Assembly: GCF_012396555.1 (NCBI RefSeq)
Contig: NZ_JAAXPS010000003.1
Coordinates: 62,001-126,000 of the forward strand
Reading direction: 5' to 3'
DNA length: 64,000 nucleotides
Source: Facklamia miroungae
Lineage (GTDB): Bacteria; Bacillota; Bacilli; Lactobacillales; Aerococcaceae
Both the position numbers and the translations under genes were made by a program. Each line of letters starts with the position of its first letter. The first letter of the stretch is position 1. The notes under the pieces were generated by a model, which was not told the origin of the DNA, made no database searches, and was given only the letters and a program-made list of their open reading frames with translations. Positions 32,387-41,219 of the stretch are shown here, piece after piece.

Positions 32387-34807
32387 ATGAAGACGATTGC
32401 AAAATTTGGAACTTTTTGCTCAGTTATGATGATGATTAATTGTCTGATAATTCATCCGGTGGCACTTGCGCAAGAGAATAGTCATAATGATTATGCAAAT
32501 TATACAAGTTTCGAAAACAATTATGAAGATTCGAGTATTTTAACTTCAGAAATTTATTATGAAAATACCAGTTTAGTGTCCACTGAAAACATACAAGATA
32601 GCAGTGAATATGATTATACCACTAGCGAAGATGACTTCAATGAAACAACAGAAGATAGGCGTACTACGCTCAGTTTTGCAGATGATAAAGAAGCACCTAA
32701 ACTATTAAGTGTTACGACGAATAAAAATGAATACCGCCCAGGCGAACAAATTGAAGTGAAAATTAGGGTAGAAGATCGATCAACAATCGAATCTATTTTC
32801 CTAAGTTTCCATGATGATTTTGGCACAGGATTTGGAACATTCTTAGACATAGAAAATAAAATATATAAAGTGAGAGAAAACACTTATGAAGGAATTCTGT
32901 ATGCAAAAGTTCCGGAGATTTCATCAAGAAAGTATAGAGTTTCAAAAGTATCAGTGATGGACAGTTCTAAAAATATAAAAGAATATAAATTAGATTTTAC
33001 AGAAACAAAAAATTTATTTCCAGAAATACAGGTAATTAGTGATCTACAGGAAGATATTTCTCCTCCAAAATTGATTAGTGTTGAAACAGATAAAGATTAC
33101 TATAATCCGGGAGAAGTAATCGAAGTGCGAGTGGTCGCTAGTGATCAGTCTGAGATAATAGACATGGTCGTCTCATTTAATAATCAGAATAATGAATCGC
33201 TTCAACAAATAATAGAAGAAAAAGATAAGGTTTCGAAAATAGGAGAAAATCTTTATGAATTCAAATCTTATTTTAAGGCACCAAATTATTCTGACTCACC
33301 CTTTGAACTTAAGTTTGCCTATCTAATAGATACTTATTATCATTACAAATATTACACTTCTTTAGAAGAATTGAGTGATTTCGAAATACCAATGTTTAAA
33401 ATAATTGCTCCAAATGATTGGGAAAGCACTGCTGAGACTAGTGAAGAATTTGAAAGTAGAGTGACAAAAACAGAATTTTATTTTATTGATAGTGACTCGA
33501 ATGATTTAATTTTTACAAGGACATCTTTTAGTAATGATTATAAGGATATTCCAAAGTTTCTAGATGAATATAATCAAAACTATCTTACGCATTTTATGCA
33601 CTTAAGTAATCAATTGACTGACTCGGTTAAATATGATGACGAATCAAATGGGGTTCTTTTTTCAAGATATCAAAAAGATATAGTGACTGTTTATATTAAA
33701 AATCTTGATGAAGCGAGCAATTTAAATAAAAGAAAGGAACTTATCCCAAAAGGTATAATTTATGATGATTCTTGGGATGACGGGCCTCTTTGGAAGAGGA
33801 TTAAAGTAGTCAATAAAAATGAATTATTATATGAAGACAATTCGGAAATTTCAAATAAATCAATTGATCAAATAATTAAAGAAGCACTTTCTGTGCTAGA
33901 TTCAGACAAGTTCTATTATATATCTACCGATGTAAAAACTAAGTTTTATTCACCTATATTTTCGGAAGTGTCTTATGCGGGCCCAGCTTATAATATTACC
34001 GTCTATGTAGGCGAAAGAATAATTGATAATGGAACTAGTGATGAAGAAACCAACCAAACTCAAACCGAGGAGGTTTTTTCCACTGAAGATACGACTACTT
34101 CATTGAGTGTCGATTTTACTGGAGAAAAAACAACCATAACCGATTCCCAAAATTATTCAACTAACGAAGGGTTCACTCAAGTAGAACCTAATTTTACTTT
34201 TGAACTGCCTAATAAGGAAGAAATAGTTGATAGCTTATTAAATGATTATTATGATGAAGTGACTGGAGTATCTATTGGGGTGGACTGGCTAGATAGAGAT
34301 ATTTTTGATTTCATTGTAGCGCCGGTAGCTATGACTGAAGAACATATGAAACTACTGAATAATCGATCAGCTGATATTTATGATATTTATCCAATAGATT
34401 CTCAAGGTAAAAAAATTCAAATCAAGCAGCCAGCCACTGTTACAATTCCACTGGATCAGAACCGAGTATTTCATTCGGTCGTCTATTTGGATGTAAACCG
34501 TCAAGTTGCTTTTCAAGTTCCATCACTTTATTTGGAAAATAAGGTCCAATTCACCGCAGATCATTTTAGTGAATATGCGGTGGTATACGAAAACAATAAC
34601 AAAAAAACAAATTTAAGCAGTGAACAGGATAAAAAAGTATTAAATCAAAAAGAAAATTCTTCTATGTCAAGAAATAATCAAACACAGTTACCAAATACTG
34701 GTGAAAGTTACGCAACTAAAATGATGACTTTCCTATTAATGGTTTTAATCGTTACTATCATACTTCCTCTTTTACCCAAATTTTCTTCTGAAGAGCCGCT
34801 TAACTAG
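32387..34807 (+). CDS. LPXTG-anchored surface protein
   Basis: 806 residues. A signal peptide (residues about 1-30, ending HPVALAQ) is followed by an acidic Ser/Thr/Glu-rich stretch. Two related Ig-like modules follow (APKLLSVTTNKNEYRPGEQI and PPKLISVETDKDYYNPGEVI), then a globular domain from about 350 (TEFYFIDSDSNDLIFTRTS). A beta domain near the C-terminus ends YAVVYENNNKK. Sortase signal: LPNTGES, a hydrophobic helix and a short tail. The ATG at 32387 has GAAAGAGG in range; the in-frame TTG at 32381 does not. An adhesin-like role is inferred. It stands alone. Confidence 0.85.
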   Translation: MKTIAKFGTFCSVMMMINCLIIHPVALAQENSHNDYANYTSFENNYEDSSILTSEIYYENTSLVSTENIQDSSEYDYTTSEDDFNETTEDRRTTLSFADDKEAPKLLSVTTNKNEYRPGEQIEVKIRVEDRSTIESIFLSFHDDFGTGFGTFLDIENKIYKVRENTYEGILYAKVPEISSRKYRVSKVSVMDSSKNIKEYKLDFTETKNLFPEIQVISDLQEDISPPKLISVETDKDYYNPGEVIEVRVVASDQSEIIDMVVSFNNQNNESLQQIIEEKDKVSKIGENLYEFKSYFKAPNYSDSPFELKFAYLIDTYYHYKYYTSLEELSDFEIPMFKIIAPNDWESTAETSEEFESRVTKTEFYFIDSDSNDLIFTRTSFSNDYKDIPKFLDEYNQNYLTHFMHLSNQLTDSVKYDDESNGVLFSRYQKDIVTVYIKNLDEASNLNKRKELIPKGIIYDDSWDDGPLWKRIKVVNKNELLYEDNSEISNKSIDQIIKEALSVLDSDKFYYISTDVKTKFYSPIFSEVSYAGPAYNITVYVGERIIDNGTSDEETNQTQTEEVFSTEDTTTSLSVDFTGEKTTITDSQNYSTNEGFTQVEPNFTFELPNKEEIVDSLLNDYYDEVTGVSIGVDWLDRDIFDFIVAPVAMTEEHMKLLNNRSADIYDIYPIDSQGKKIQIKQPATVTIPLDQNRVFHSVVYLDVNRQVAFQVPSLYLENKVQFTADHFSEYAVVYENNNKKTNLSSEQDKKVLNQKENSSMSRNNQTQLPNTGESYATKMMTFLLMVLIVTIILPLLPKFSSEEPLN

Positions 34808-34887
34808 TTTTACTATGAAAAGCTATTGGATAAATTAAATAGTAAGCTGTTATAATAAGATTATGGACTAAGTAAAGGAGGTCACCA

Positions 34888-35580
34888 ATGAAGTTACCAG
34901 CGATTAATTTTGAAGAATTAAATTTCTTCACCATACTTTTAAGGTCACTTTTAGCCATGTTGATTAGTGGTATGATTGGTTTTGAACGTGGATTGAAAAA
35001 TCATCCAGCCGGTATGCGCACTTATATTTTAGTCTGTATAACTTCAGCCATGGTGATGATGACGAATCAGTTTGCGGCCGAATTTTATGAGGGAGTTGAT
35101 CCTACACGGATGGGGTCACAAGTTGTTAGTGGGATTGGCTTTTTAGGTGCCGGTATGATTTTAGTCACTAATCGTGACAAAATTAAAGGTTTAACAACGG
35201 CTGCGGGCTTGTGGTCTTCGGCTTGTATTGGCTTAGCAATTGGGATCGGCTTCTACGAAGTAGCAATTGTTGTAGGCTTTATACTCCTAATCACTTTGAC
35301 CTTCTTACAAAGAGTTGAAAGCTCATTAAGGAAGAAAACACCTTGGGTAACGGTTTTTGTCCAAGCAAAGGATGTTCAATCATTTAACGAGGCGCTTCAT
35401 TTTATTGAAGCGTCATTAGTTACCGTCACTTTTATCAAACCCTTGGTGAATAATAGTGACCAACTTGATTATCTAGTCCGTTTAGTAATTCCTAAAGAAG
35501 TTCATCCTGAAAAGTTCTTTCAAGATATCAATCAGCTTTCAGGTGTGAGTATTTATGAATCGGAAGATGAATATAATTAA
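34888..35580 (+). CDS. MgtC/SapB-family membrane protein
   Basis: 230 residues. Four membrane helices carry the family signature: SGMIGFERGLKNHPAGMRTY near the start, SGIGFLGAGMILVTNRDKIK and GLTTAAGLWSSACIGLAIG. A cytoplasmic C-terminal domain of about 75 residues follows (TVFVQAKDVQSFNEALHFIE), as in full-length members. MgtC proteins are linked to magnesium stress and to control of membrane ATPase, but the molecular role of this group is unsettled. AAAGGAGG precedes the ATG; it shares a two-way terminator with the aro-pab operon. Confidence 0.9.
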   Translation: MKLPAINFEELNFFTILLRSLLAMLISGMIGFERGLKNHPAGMRTYILVCITSAMVMMTNQFAAEFYEGVDPTRMGSQVVSGIGFLGAGMILVTNRDKIKGLTTAAGLWSSACIGLAIGIGFYEVAIVVGFILLITLTFLQRVESSLRKKTPWVTVFVQAKDVQSFNEALHFIEASLVTVTFIKPLVNNSDQLDYLVRLVIPKEVHPEKFFQDINQLSGVSIYESEDEYN

Positions 35581-35581
35581 A

Positions 35582-35622
35582 AAAAAGCTAGTCAATGTTA
35601 TAACCATTGGCTAGCTTTTTGT
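35582..35622. terminator. Bidirectional terminator
   Basis: A long stem (AAAAAGCTAGTCAATG against CATTGGCTAGCTTTTT, one G-T pair) lies between the convergent MgtC-family gene and pabC. A runs before it and T runs after it allow it to work on both strands. Confidence 0.85.
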
Positions 35623-36344
35623 TTATATATTTTTGCAGAATATTCCTCTTGGATGTAGTTAATTAAAGGATGCTGATCTTGGTAATGGACCGATTCAAGC
35701 GTTTGAATCGGAGTAATCCCCATCAAACAGTTGGTCATAAAACCAGCTTGAAAAGCCTGTCTCTCCTGCCAGTCTATGGGGCGAATAGTCACGGGGAAAT
35801 GCTCAATCACCCATTGACGCATAATACCTGGAAGAAGACCTGCACTTGTTGGAGCAGTGATAAGCTCCTGGTCTTTAACAAAAAAGAGATTCGTAAAGCT
35901 TCCCTCAGTGATCTGGTCTTTTTCATTTAAAAAGATGCATTCAAAAGCCCCTTTTTCTCTTATCTGCTTTAAATTAATTTTGTTCGCTAAGTACATAGTA
36001 GACTTGTGTTGCAAAAGTGTGTTAGAGGAGTGGCGCTGCCACTTGGCTAATTTTAATGGCTTTGCAGGCAAGAATGCCTTCCCATAGGGATCTGGTCGTT
36101 CCTGAATAACAAGATTGTCTGGTGAGAGGATGATTTTTAAAGCACCATCAACCATTTCTTTTCCGTTAATATGGTCGTTAATAACGTTCTTAGTTATTGA
36201 ACTTGTGAAGTCTAAAGCTTTGGCTGATTGAATTAAACGGTCAAGATGTTGATCTAAGAAGAGCGCTTGTCCATTGATGACTTTAAGGGTGGAAAAAATA
36301 CCCTGTCCAAAAACAAATCCTTCATCTAGTTTGATGTAAGCCAT
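35598..36344 (-). CDS. pabC: Aminodeoxychorismate lyase
   Basis: About 248 residues of the PLP fold-type IV family. PabC turns 4-amino-4-deoxychorismate into p-aminobenzoate and pyruvate for folate. Motifs: DEGFVFGQGIFSTLKVING at the start, and CIFLNEKDQITEGSFTNLFF with the PLP-phosphate site. I prefer the ATG at 36344, eight bases after AAGGAG; the GTG at 36353 is too close to it. The start lies inside the end of aroF, so the two are coupled. It ends the aro operon and matches the divergent pabA-pabB fusion. Confidence 0.9.
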   Translation of the reverse strand: MAYIKLDEGFVFGQGIFSTLKVINGQALFLDQHLDRLIQSAKALDFTSSITKNVINDHINGKEMVDGALKIILSPDNLVIQERPDPYGKAFLPAKPLKLAKWQRHSSNTLLQHKSTMYLANKINLKQIREKGAFECIFLNEKDQITEGSFTNLFFVKDQELITAPTSAGLLPGIMRQWVIEHFPVTIRPIDWQERQAFQAGFMTNCLMGITPIQTLESVHYQDQHPLINYIQEEYSAKIYKQKASQWL

Positions 36345-37096
36345 GGTTGGCACTCCTTCATTAATTGATCTAGCAGTGAATAATCAATAGTTTGAGCGGC
36401 ATCGGTCCAGGCTTGGTCGGGGTTGTGATGCACTTCGATCATAACCCCCGAAATATTAGCGGCTAAAGCGGCTTTACTTAAAGGAAGGATGAGGTCGCGT
36501 CTACCACTGGCATGGCTAGGATCAATAATGACGGGTTGTTTTGTTTTAGCTTGGAGAAGAATGGCACCTGCTAAATCAAGCGTGTTGCGTGTTTCATCTT
36601 GGAAGCTACGGATGCCGCGTTCGCAGTATACAACAGACGCTTTTCCTTCGCTCATTAAATACTGACCGGCCATTTCCCATTCTTTAAGTGTTGCTGAAAA
36701 GCCTCTTTTTAATAAGACGGGTTTGCCGGCTTGACCTAATAACTTCAGCAGTTGGTAATTATACATATTTCGAGAACCTACTTGAAACATATCCACAAGA
36801 TCGATCAGCTTTTCGACATCATATTCACTTAGAACCTCGGTAACCATCGGTAGGTGAACGGAATCTGCAGCGGCTCTTAAGTATTTTACACCTTCAAAGC
36901 CTAAACCTTGAAAGGCATGAGGGCTAGTTCTTGGTTTATAAGCACCCGCTCGAATCATGTCAACTCCTGCGGCCTTCAAGGCTTGAGCTTCTTTAAAAAT
37001 ATGTTCTTCGGATTCAATGGAGCAAGGGCCAGCGATAACAATCGCCGGTTGCTTGCCAAAAGTGACTTGTTTTACAGATACAGAATTGATTGTCAT
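36326..37096 (-). CDS. aroF: DAHP synthase, single-domain type I-beta
   Basis: 256 residues. It joins phosphoenolpyruvate and erythrose 4-phosphate, the first step of the shikimate pathway. Motifs: VIAGPCSIESEEHIF, MIRAGAYKPRTSPHAFQGLG, VGSRNMYNYQLLKLLG, LLKRGFSATLKEW, IIDPSHASGRRD and GVMIEVHHNPDQAWTDAAQT. Length matches the bare KDO8P-synthase-like form without a chorismate-mutase or ACT regulatory domain, so feedback control is probably absent from the enzyme itself. It lies 15 bases after aroQ. Confidence 0.95.
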   Translation of the reverse strand: MTINSVSVKQVTFGKQPAIVIAGPCSIESEEHIFKEAQALKAAGVDMIRAGAYKPRTSPHAFQGLGFEGVKYLRAAADSVHLPMVTEVLSEYDVEKLIDLVDMFQVGSRNMYNYQLLKLLGQAGKPVLLKRGFSATLKEWEMAGQYLMSEGKASVVYCERGIRSFQDETRNTLDLAGAILLQAKTKQPVIIDPSHASGRRDLILPLSKAALAANISGVMIEVHHNPDQAWTDAAQTIDYSLLDQLMKECQPWLTSN

Positions 37097-37111
37097 TTAT
37101 ATCTTCTCTTT

Positions 37112-37570
37112 CTATGTGCTAGGTGATGGATCATCAGAATCATCGAGGTAATTTTTGATAAAATCCAGAGCTTGAAGGTAGCCTGCAAGGCCTTGCCCTT
37201 CGATCGTTTTTATAGCTAAGTCTTGAACATAAGAAATGTGACGGTAATTTTCCCTTTGACTAATAGCACTTAGATGGACCTCTACAAAAGGGATGGCCAC
37301 TGCTGCTAGGGCATCACGAATAGCGATCGAAGTATGAGTGTAGGCTGCTGGATTGATTATAATTCCGTCAATTTTTTGATAAGCGGCTTGAATTTTATCG
37401 ACCAATTCACCTTCGTGATTTGATTGAAAGACGTCTAAAGATACTTTATGTTTTTTTGACCAATCGTTTAATAGATTTACTAGGTCTGTGTAAGAGGTAT
37501 GACCGTATATTTCTGGTTGACGAATGCCTAATAAGTTAAGGTTGGGTCCATTGAGGACTAATAATCGCAT
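37112..37570 (-). CDS. aroQ: 3-Dehydroquinate dehydratase, type II
   Basis: 152 residues, the small dodecameric type. Motifs: LVLNGPNLNLLGIRQPEIYG with the catalytic Arg and Tyr, FQSNHEGELVDKI, IINPAAYTHTSIAIRDAL with the catalytic histidine, and VEVHLSAISQRENYRH. It makes 3-dehydroshikimate. Its start overlaps the end of the aroE-aroK fusion by 35 bases, indicating coupled translation. Confidence 0.95.
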   Translation of the reverse strand: MRLLVLNGPNLNLLGIRQPEIYGHTSYTDLVNLLNDWSKKHKVSLDVFQSNHEGELVDKIQAAYQKIDGIIINPAAYTHTSIAIRDALAAVAIPFVEVHLSAISQRENYRHISYVQDLAIKTIEGQGLAGYLQALDFIKNYLDDSDDPSPST

Positions 37571-38822
37571 GTTTGATCAGCCTTTCTTGCATTTCTTGAT
37601 AGCTAGTGGGAATAGAAGACTTGACGGGAATAATGAGGTCTGCACTCTCGCGGTAGAGTGTTTTTCGCTCATCCCATAAACGCTTAACTTGCTCTAGCGA
37701 CGCTGAAAGCGGTCGGCTCTTTCGAGACAGTTCTTCTAGGGGGCGCTCCAAAAGAATCAAGCGACCATTCTGTTTTAGAGCGTGACGGTTCTTTGCGCTT
37801 AAAATGGCTCCTCCGCCCGTCGCAATTACTTGCCCGTTTTCCTTAGTTACTTGGTGAATGATTTTTTCTTCTAGGTCCCGAAAGGATTTTTCGCCCACCT
37901 TGGAAATATATTCAGAGATAGGTTGATGGATAACAGCTTCTATCAATTGATCGGTATCTAAAAAGGGACGGCCTAGTTGATCGGCCAGTTTTTTTCCGAG
38001 CGTGGTTTTGCCGACTCCTGGCATTCCGATAAAAACTAAGTTTTCGATTCCTTGCCAATAGGATTGACAAATTTGATGGATGAAGTCTGTTGGATAAGAC
38101 GTATCGGTAAAAAGTTGACTGGCAAAAAAAGCTTGAGCAATTAACATGTCGAGTCCACCTATACCTTGAATGCCTTGGCTTTTGGCTTGGAGGACTAAAG
38201 AAGTCCGTAAGGGATTATAGATGAGATCAACGACCGTTTCTAATTGAGGGAAAGCGGTTAAGTTTAATCTTAAATCCTGGTTATTGGGGTACATACCAAC
38301 CGGTGTCGCATTGAAAATAACTTGAGCCTCCTGATGGTCAGCGCTTAATGGGGGGAAGGCTTGGCGAATACTTAAATGGCTAACTCGTTGACAGCCATGA
38401 TTTTTAGCATAAACACCTATCATTTTGGCAGAGCCACCGGATCCAAGAATAAGTACATTTTTGTCTGTTAAGGTCAGATGATTATTTTTTAATAAAAAGT
38501 CTAAGCCAGCGTAGTCAGTATTATAGCCTTTGAGTTTGCCCTCTTTATTTACAATTGTATTGACCGACCCGATAGCTTTAGCCAAGGGGTCTAGGCTGTC
38601 TAAATAAGGTAAGACCGCTTCTTTATAAGGAATAGTCACATTGAGCCCGAGGTAGTTTTTTTCTAAAAGAAAGTCTTCCAACTGATGGGGTTCTAATTCA
38701 ATTAAGTGATAGGGATAATTCCCAATTCGCTGGTGAACAGATTGGGAATAACTATGACCTAATTTACGTCCGATTAGGCCACAAAAAGTGGTTTTTTTAT
38801 TTTTTTGAGAAGTCTGAAACAT
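37536..38822 (-). CDS. aroE/aroK: Shikimate dehydrogenase-shikimate kinase fusion
   Basis: 428 residues with two enzymes in one chain. Residues about 10-258 are AroE: LIGRKLGHSYSQSVHQRIG, LGLNVTIPYKEAVLPYL, GSVNTIVNKEGKLKGYNTDY, NADP loop VLILGSGGSAKM, and GIGGLDMLIAQAFFASQLFT. Residues about 262-428 are AroK: LVFIGMPGVGKTTLGKKLA (Walker A), FLDTDQLIE, FRDLEEKII, VIATGGGAIL and SRKSRPLS. It does steps four and five, from dehydroshikimate to shikimate 3-phosphate. In most bacteria these are separate genes. The linker is only a few residues. Both halves keep their key residues. Confidence 0.95.
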   Translation of the reverse strand: MFQTSQKNKKTTFCGLIGRKLGHSYSQSVHQRIGNYPYHLIELEPHQLEDFLLEKNYLGLNVTIPYKEAVLPYLDSLDPLAKAIGSVNTIVNKEGKLKGYNTDYAGLDFLLKNNHLTLTDKNVLILGSGGSAKMIGVYAKNHGCQRVSHLSIRQAFPPLSADHQEAQVIFNATPVGMYPNNQDLRLNLTAFPQLETVVDLIYNPLRTSLVLQAKSQGIQGIGGLDMLIAQAFFASQLFTDTSYPTDFIHQICQSYWQGIENLVFIGMPGVGKTTLGKKLADQLGRPFLDTDQLIEAVIHQPISEYISKVGEKSFRDLEEKIIHQVTKENGQVIATGGGAILSAKNRHALKQNGRLILLERPLEELSRKSRPLSASLEQVKRLWDERKTLYRESADLIIPVKSSIPTSYQEMQERLIKHAIISPQWTQP

Positions 38823-38845
38823 AAGAACCTACTTTCCAAAGGTAA

Positions 38846-39958
38846 TTAATTTTTTGTTGAAATAGTTGGCCATTGACCGTCCATCATCATTAGGTCTAAA
38901 AGGCAAATAGCAGTCATCGCTTCAATAACGGGAACAACTCGAGGGACGATACAAGGATCATGCCGGCCCTCAATCGTCAATTCTTGATTAACTTGTTGGT
39001 CAAGGTTGACACTTGCTTGTGGTTGACCGATAGAAGAGGTAGGCTTTATCGCTACTCGCATAATCAAGGGCATGCCCGTGGTCAAACCGCCGATAATGCC
39101 ACCGTGATGGTTGGTCAACGTTTTAACCGTCAGGTTACTATCCAAATAATAAGGATCGTTGTGCTGGCTGCCACGTAAGTTCGCCCCAGCAAAGCCCGTT
39201 CCGAATTCAACGCCGCGGGTGGCGGGAATGCCAAACATGGCATGGGCTAATTTAGCTTCACACGAATCATAGAGAGGTTGACCGATACCAACTGGTAATC
39301 CGTCAACGATTACTTCGACTTGCCCTCCTACAGAGTCTTTGTCTTCTTTAGCGACTAAGATAGCTTCCTTCATGGCTTGTCCTTGTAGGTCATCGATCAC
39401 GGGAAATTCTTTATTAACTAATTCACTTAAAGCCTTAAAATCAGGTTGCGCAAAATCAACCAACCGGTCTTTTATACCAGCGATCGAATGAATGTGGCTA
39501 TAAATTTGGATGCCGCTTGTTTCTAATAAATAGCGGGCAATACTACCAGCCATTACAATTGGAGCAGTCATGCGCCCTGAAAAGTGTCCGCCCCCACGAA
39601 TATCATGGTGTCCCTCATACTTAACAAAAGCAGGATAATCAGCGTGTGAGGGGCGCGGGAGATATTCATGTTGGGCATAATCCTTAGACTGCATGTCTTG
39701 ATTCCTAATCTCTAAGCAAAGAGGCGCGCCACAGGTTTTACCGTCTACAATACCCGCTTTGACCTCAAATAAATCAGCTTCGTTACGGCTAGTTGACCAA
39801 ACCTTTTTACCAGGACGACGACGTTCGAGAGCTGTTTGAATGGCTGTATAAGGGAAATCTAAACCGGCAGGAAGGCCATCAATGACCACCCCAATCGCTT
39901 TAGCATGTGACTGTCCGTAAACAGTGAGACGAAATTTTTGACCGAGACTAAAGGACAT
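38846..39958 (-). CDS. aroC: Chorismate synthase
   Basis: 370 residues. It converts EPSP to chorismate using reduced FMN. Motifs: FRLTVYGQSHAKAIGVVIDG (first family signature), ERRRPGKKVWSTSRNEADLF, GHHDIRGGGHFSGRMTAPIV, GIPATRGVEFGTGF and NHHGGIIGGLTTGMPLIMRV, and the C-terminal GRHDPCIVPRVVPVIEAM. Its start overlaps aroA by 11 bases. Length and motifs are complete. Confidence 0.95.
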   Translation of the reverse strand: MSFSLGQKFRLTVYGQSHAKAIGVVIDGLPAGLDFPYTAIQTALERRRPGKKVWSTSRNEADLFEVKAGIVDGKTCGAPLCLEIRNQDMQSKDYAQHEYLPRPSHADYPAFVKYEGHHDIRGGGHFSGRMTAPIVMAGSIARYLLETSGIQIYSHIHSIAGIKDRLVDFAQPDFKALSELVNKEFPVIDDLQGQAMKEAILVAKEDKDSVGGQVEVIVDGLPVGIGQPLYDSCEAKLAHAMFGIPATRGVEFGTGFAGANLRGSQHNDPYYLDSNLTVKTLTNHHGGIIGGLTTGMPLIMRVAIKPTSSIGQPQASVNLDQQVNQELTIEGRHDPCIVPRVVPVIEAMTAICLLDLMMMDGQWPTISTKN

Positions 39959-41219
39959 GATAGATACCTCCTAGTTTTTGAAAATCATCGAAGAAGTGGG
40001 GATAAGATTTAGAAACACAGTCCGCTCCTTTAATAATCACAGGTTCTTGGGCAAGACTACCGGCAATGGCAGCTGTCATTGCAATACGGTGGTCTTGAAA
40101 CGCATCCACGATTCCACCATGAAAGTCTTGACCTCCTTGCAAGATGAACCCATCAGCTTCTGCTTGTATGTAGACACCTAAAGCTTGCATAAGAGCTACG
40201 GTTGATTCTATCCGGTCACTTTCTTTTAAGCGGAGGCGTTGCCCGTTAACGATGCGGGTAATCCCAGCTTTTCTAGCAGCTGCTAGGGTAAGGATAGGAA
40301 TGGCATCGGGTAATTGCCGAGCATCGATTTCCAATACTTGATTACTTTCAGTTGAAGTCTTACTTGGCTGATAGTTAGTGGATTGTCTTGCCAGCTTGGG
40401 GATGGGGTAGCCCAATTTCTCCAAATAGGACAAAGCCTGACGATCTGCCTGGAGACTGTCAAAAGCAAGATTTAAGACCTGGGCGCCTGCTACTAAGAAG
40501 AAAAGGGCGTTGGACCAATCGCCTTCTACTTGGTAGGACACTCCTTGTATAAGTCCAGTGGGTAGATGATAGGTTTGAGTTAGATTAGAGAAATCAATTC
40601 TTTTACTAAATTCAATTAAGGTAGCTAGGGTCATGTCGACGTAGGCAGCGGATTCCAAAGGCGAAGTTAATTTTATCTGACTTGCTTTATCTAAATGAGC
40701 GAGAGCCAAAGCTAATCCTGAAATAAATTGGGAAGAAACATTACCCGGTAGTTGGTAATTTCCTGCTTCTAACTTGCCTGAAAGCCAGATACTAGGGCCT
40801 TTTTCTTGCCAATAGATACCCAATTGGTCAAACAAGTGCCAATAAGGTTGGTTGGTCCGACTGATCAAACTTCCTTGGCGGATAATTTCGACATGTTGGT
40901 TTCTTTCTAATCGACTAGCTAAGATAGGAATCAGAAAGCGTAAGCTTGTTCCCGATTCGCCCACCTTGAATTGGCGCTTCATCGAATGAGCACCTGGTAG
41001 GATGTGGTATGCTTTTTGATCTGGATCATGGTGAACCAGGCAACCTAGACCTTCAATACAAGCTAAAGTTGCTTCTAAATCTTTTGAAAGACGGTCTAAA
41101 TAGATGGTAGAAGGACCGTTGGCCACACTGGCTGCAAAGAGTGCTCGATGAGCGTCTGATTTAGAAGGAATAGCAGAAATATTGCCTTTTAAAGAGTGAG
41201 GAATAATTTGGATATCCAT
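39948..41219 (-). CDS. aroA: EPSP synthase
   Basis: 423 residues. It adds the enolpyruvyl group to shikimate 3-phosphate. Motifs: ISAIPSKSDAHRALFAASVA (substrate lysine and serine), GESGTSLRFLIPILAS in the place of the LGNAGTAMRP-type loop, LPGNVSSQFISGLALAL, RLRLKESDRIES, and FQDHRIAMTAAIAGSL near the end. The wording of the GESGTSLR loop suggests the class II-like, Gram-positive type. The ATG directly abuts the aroB stop codon. Confidence 0.95.
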   Translation of the reverse strand: MDIQIIPHSLKGNISAIPSKSDAHRALFAASVANGPSTIYLDRLSKDLEATLACIEGLGCLVHHDPDQKAYHILPGAHSMKRQFKVGESGTSLRFLIPILASRLERNQHVEIIRQGSLISRTNQPYWHLFDQLGIYWQEKGPSIWLSGKLEAGNYQLPGNVSSQFISGLALALAHLDKASQIKLTSPLESAAYVDMTLATLIEFSKRIDFSNLTQTYHLPTGLIQGVSYQVEGDWSNALFFLVAGAQVLNLAFDSLQADRQALSYLEKLGYPIPKLARQSTNYQPSKTSTESNQVLEIDARQLPDAIPILTLAAARKAGITRIVNGQRLRLKESDRIESTVALMQALGVYIQAEADGFILQGGQDFHGGIVDAFQDHRIAMTAAIAGSLAQEPVIIKGADCVSKSYPHFFDDFQKLGGIYHVL

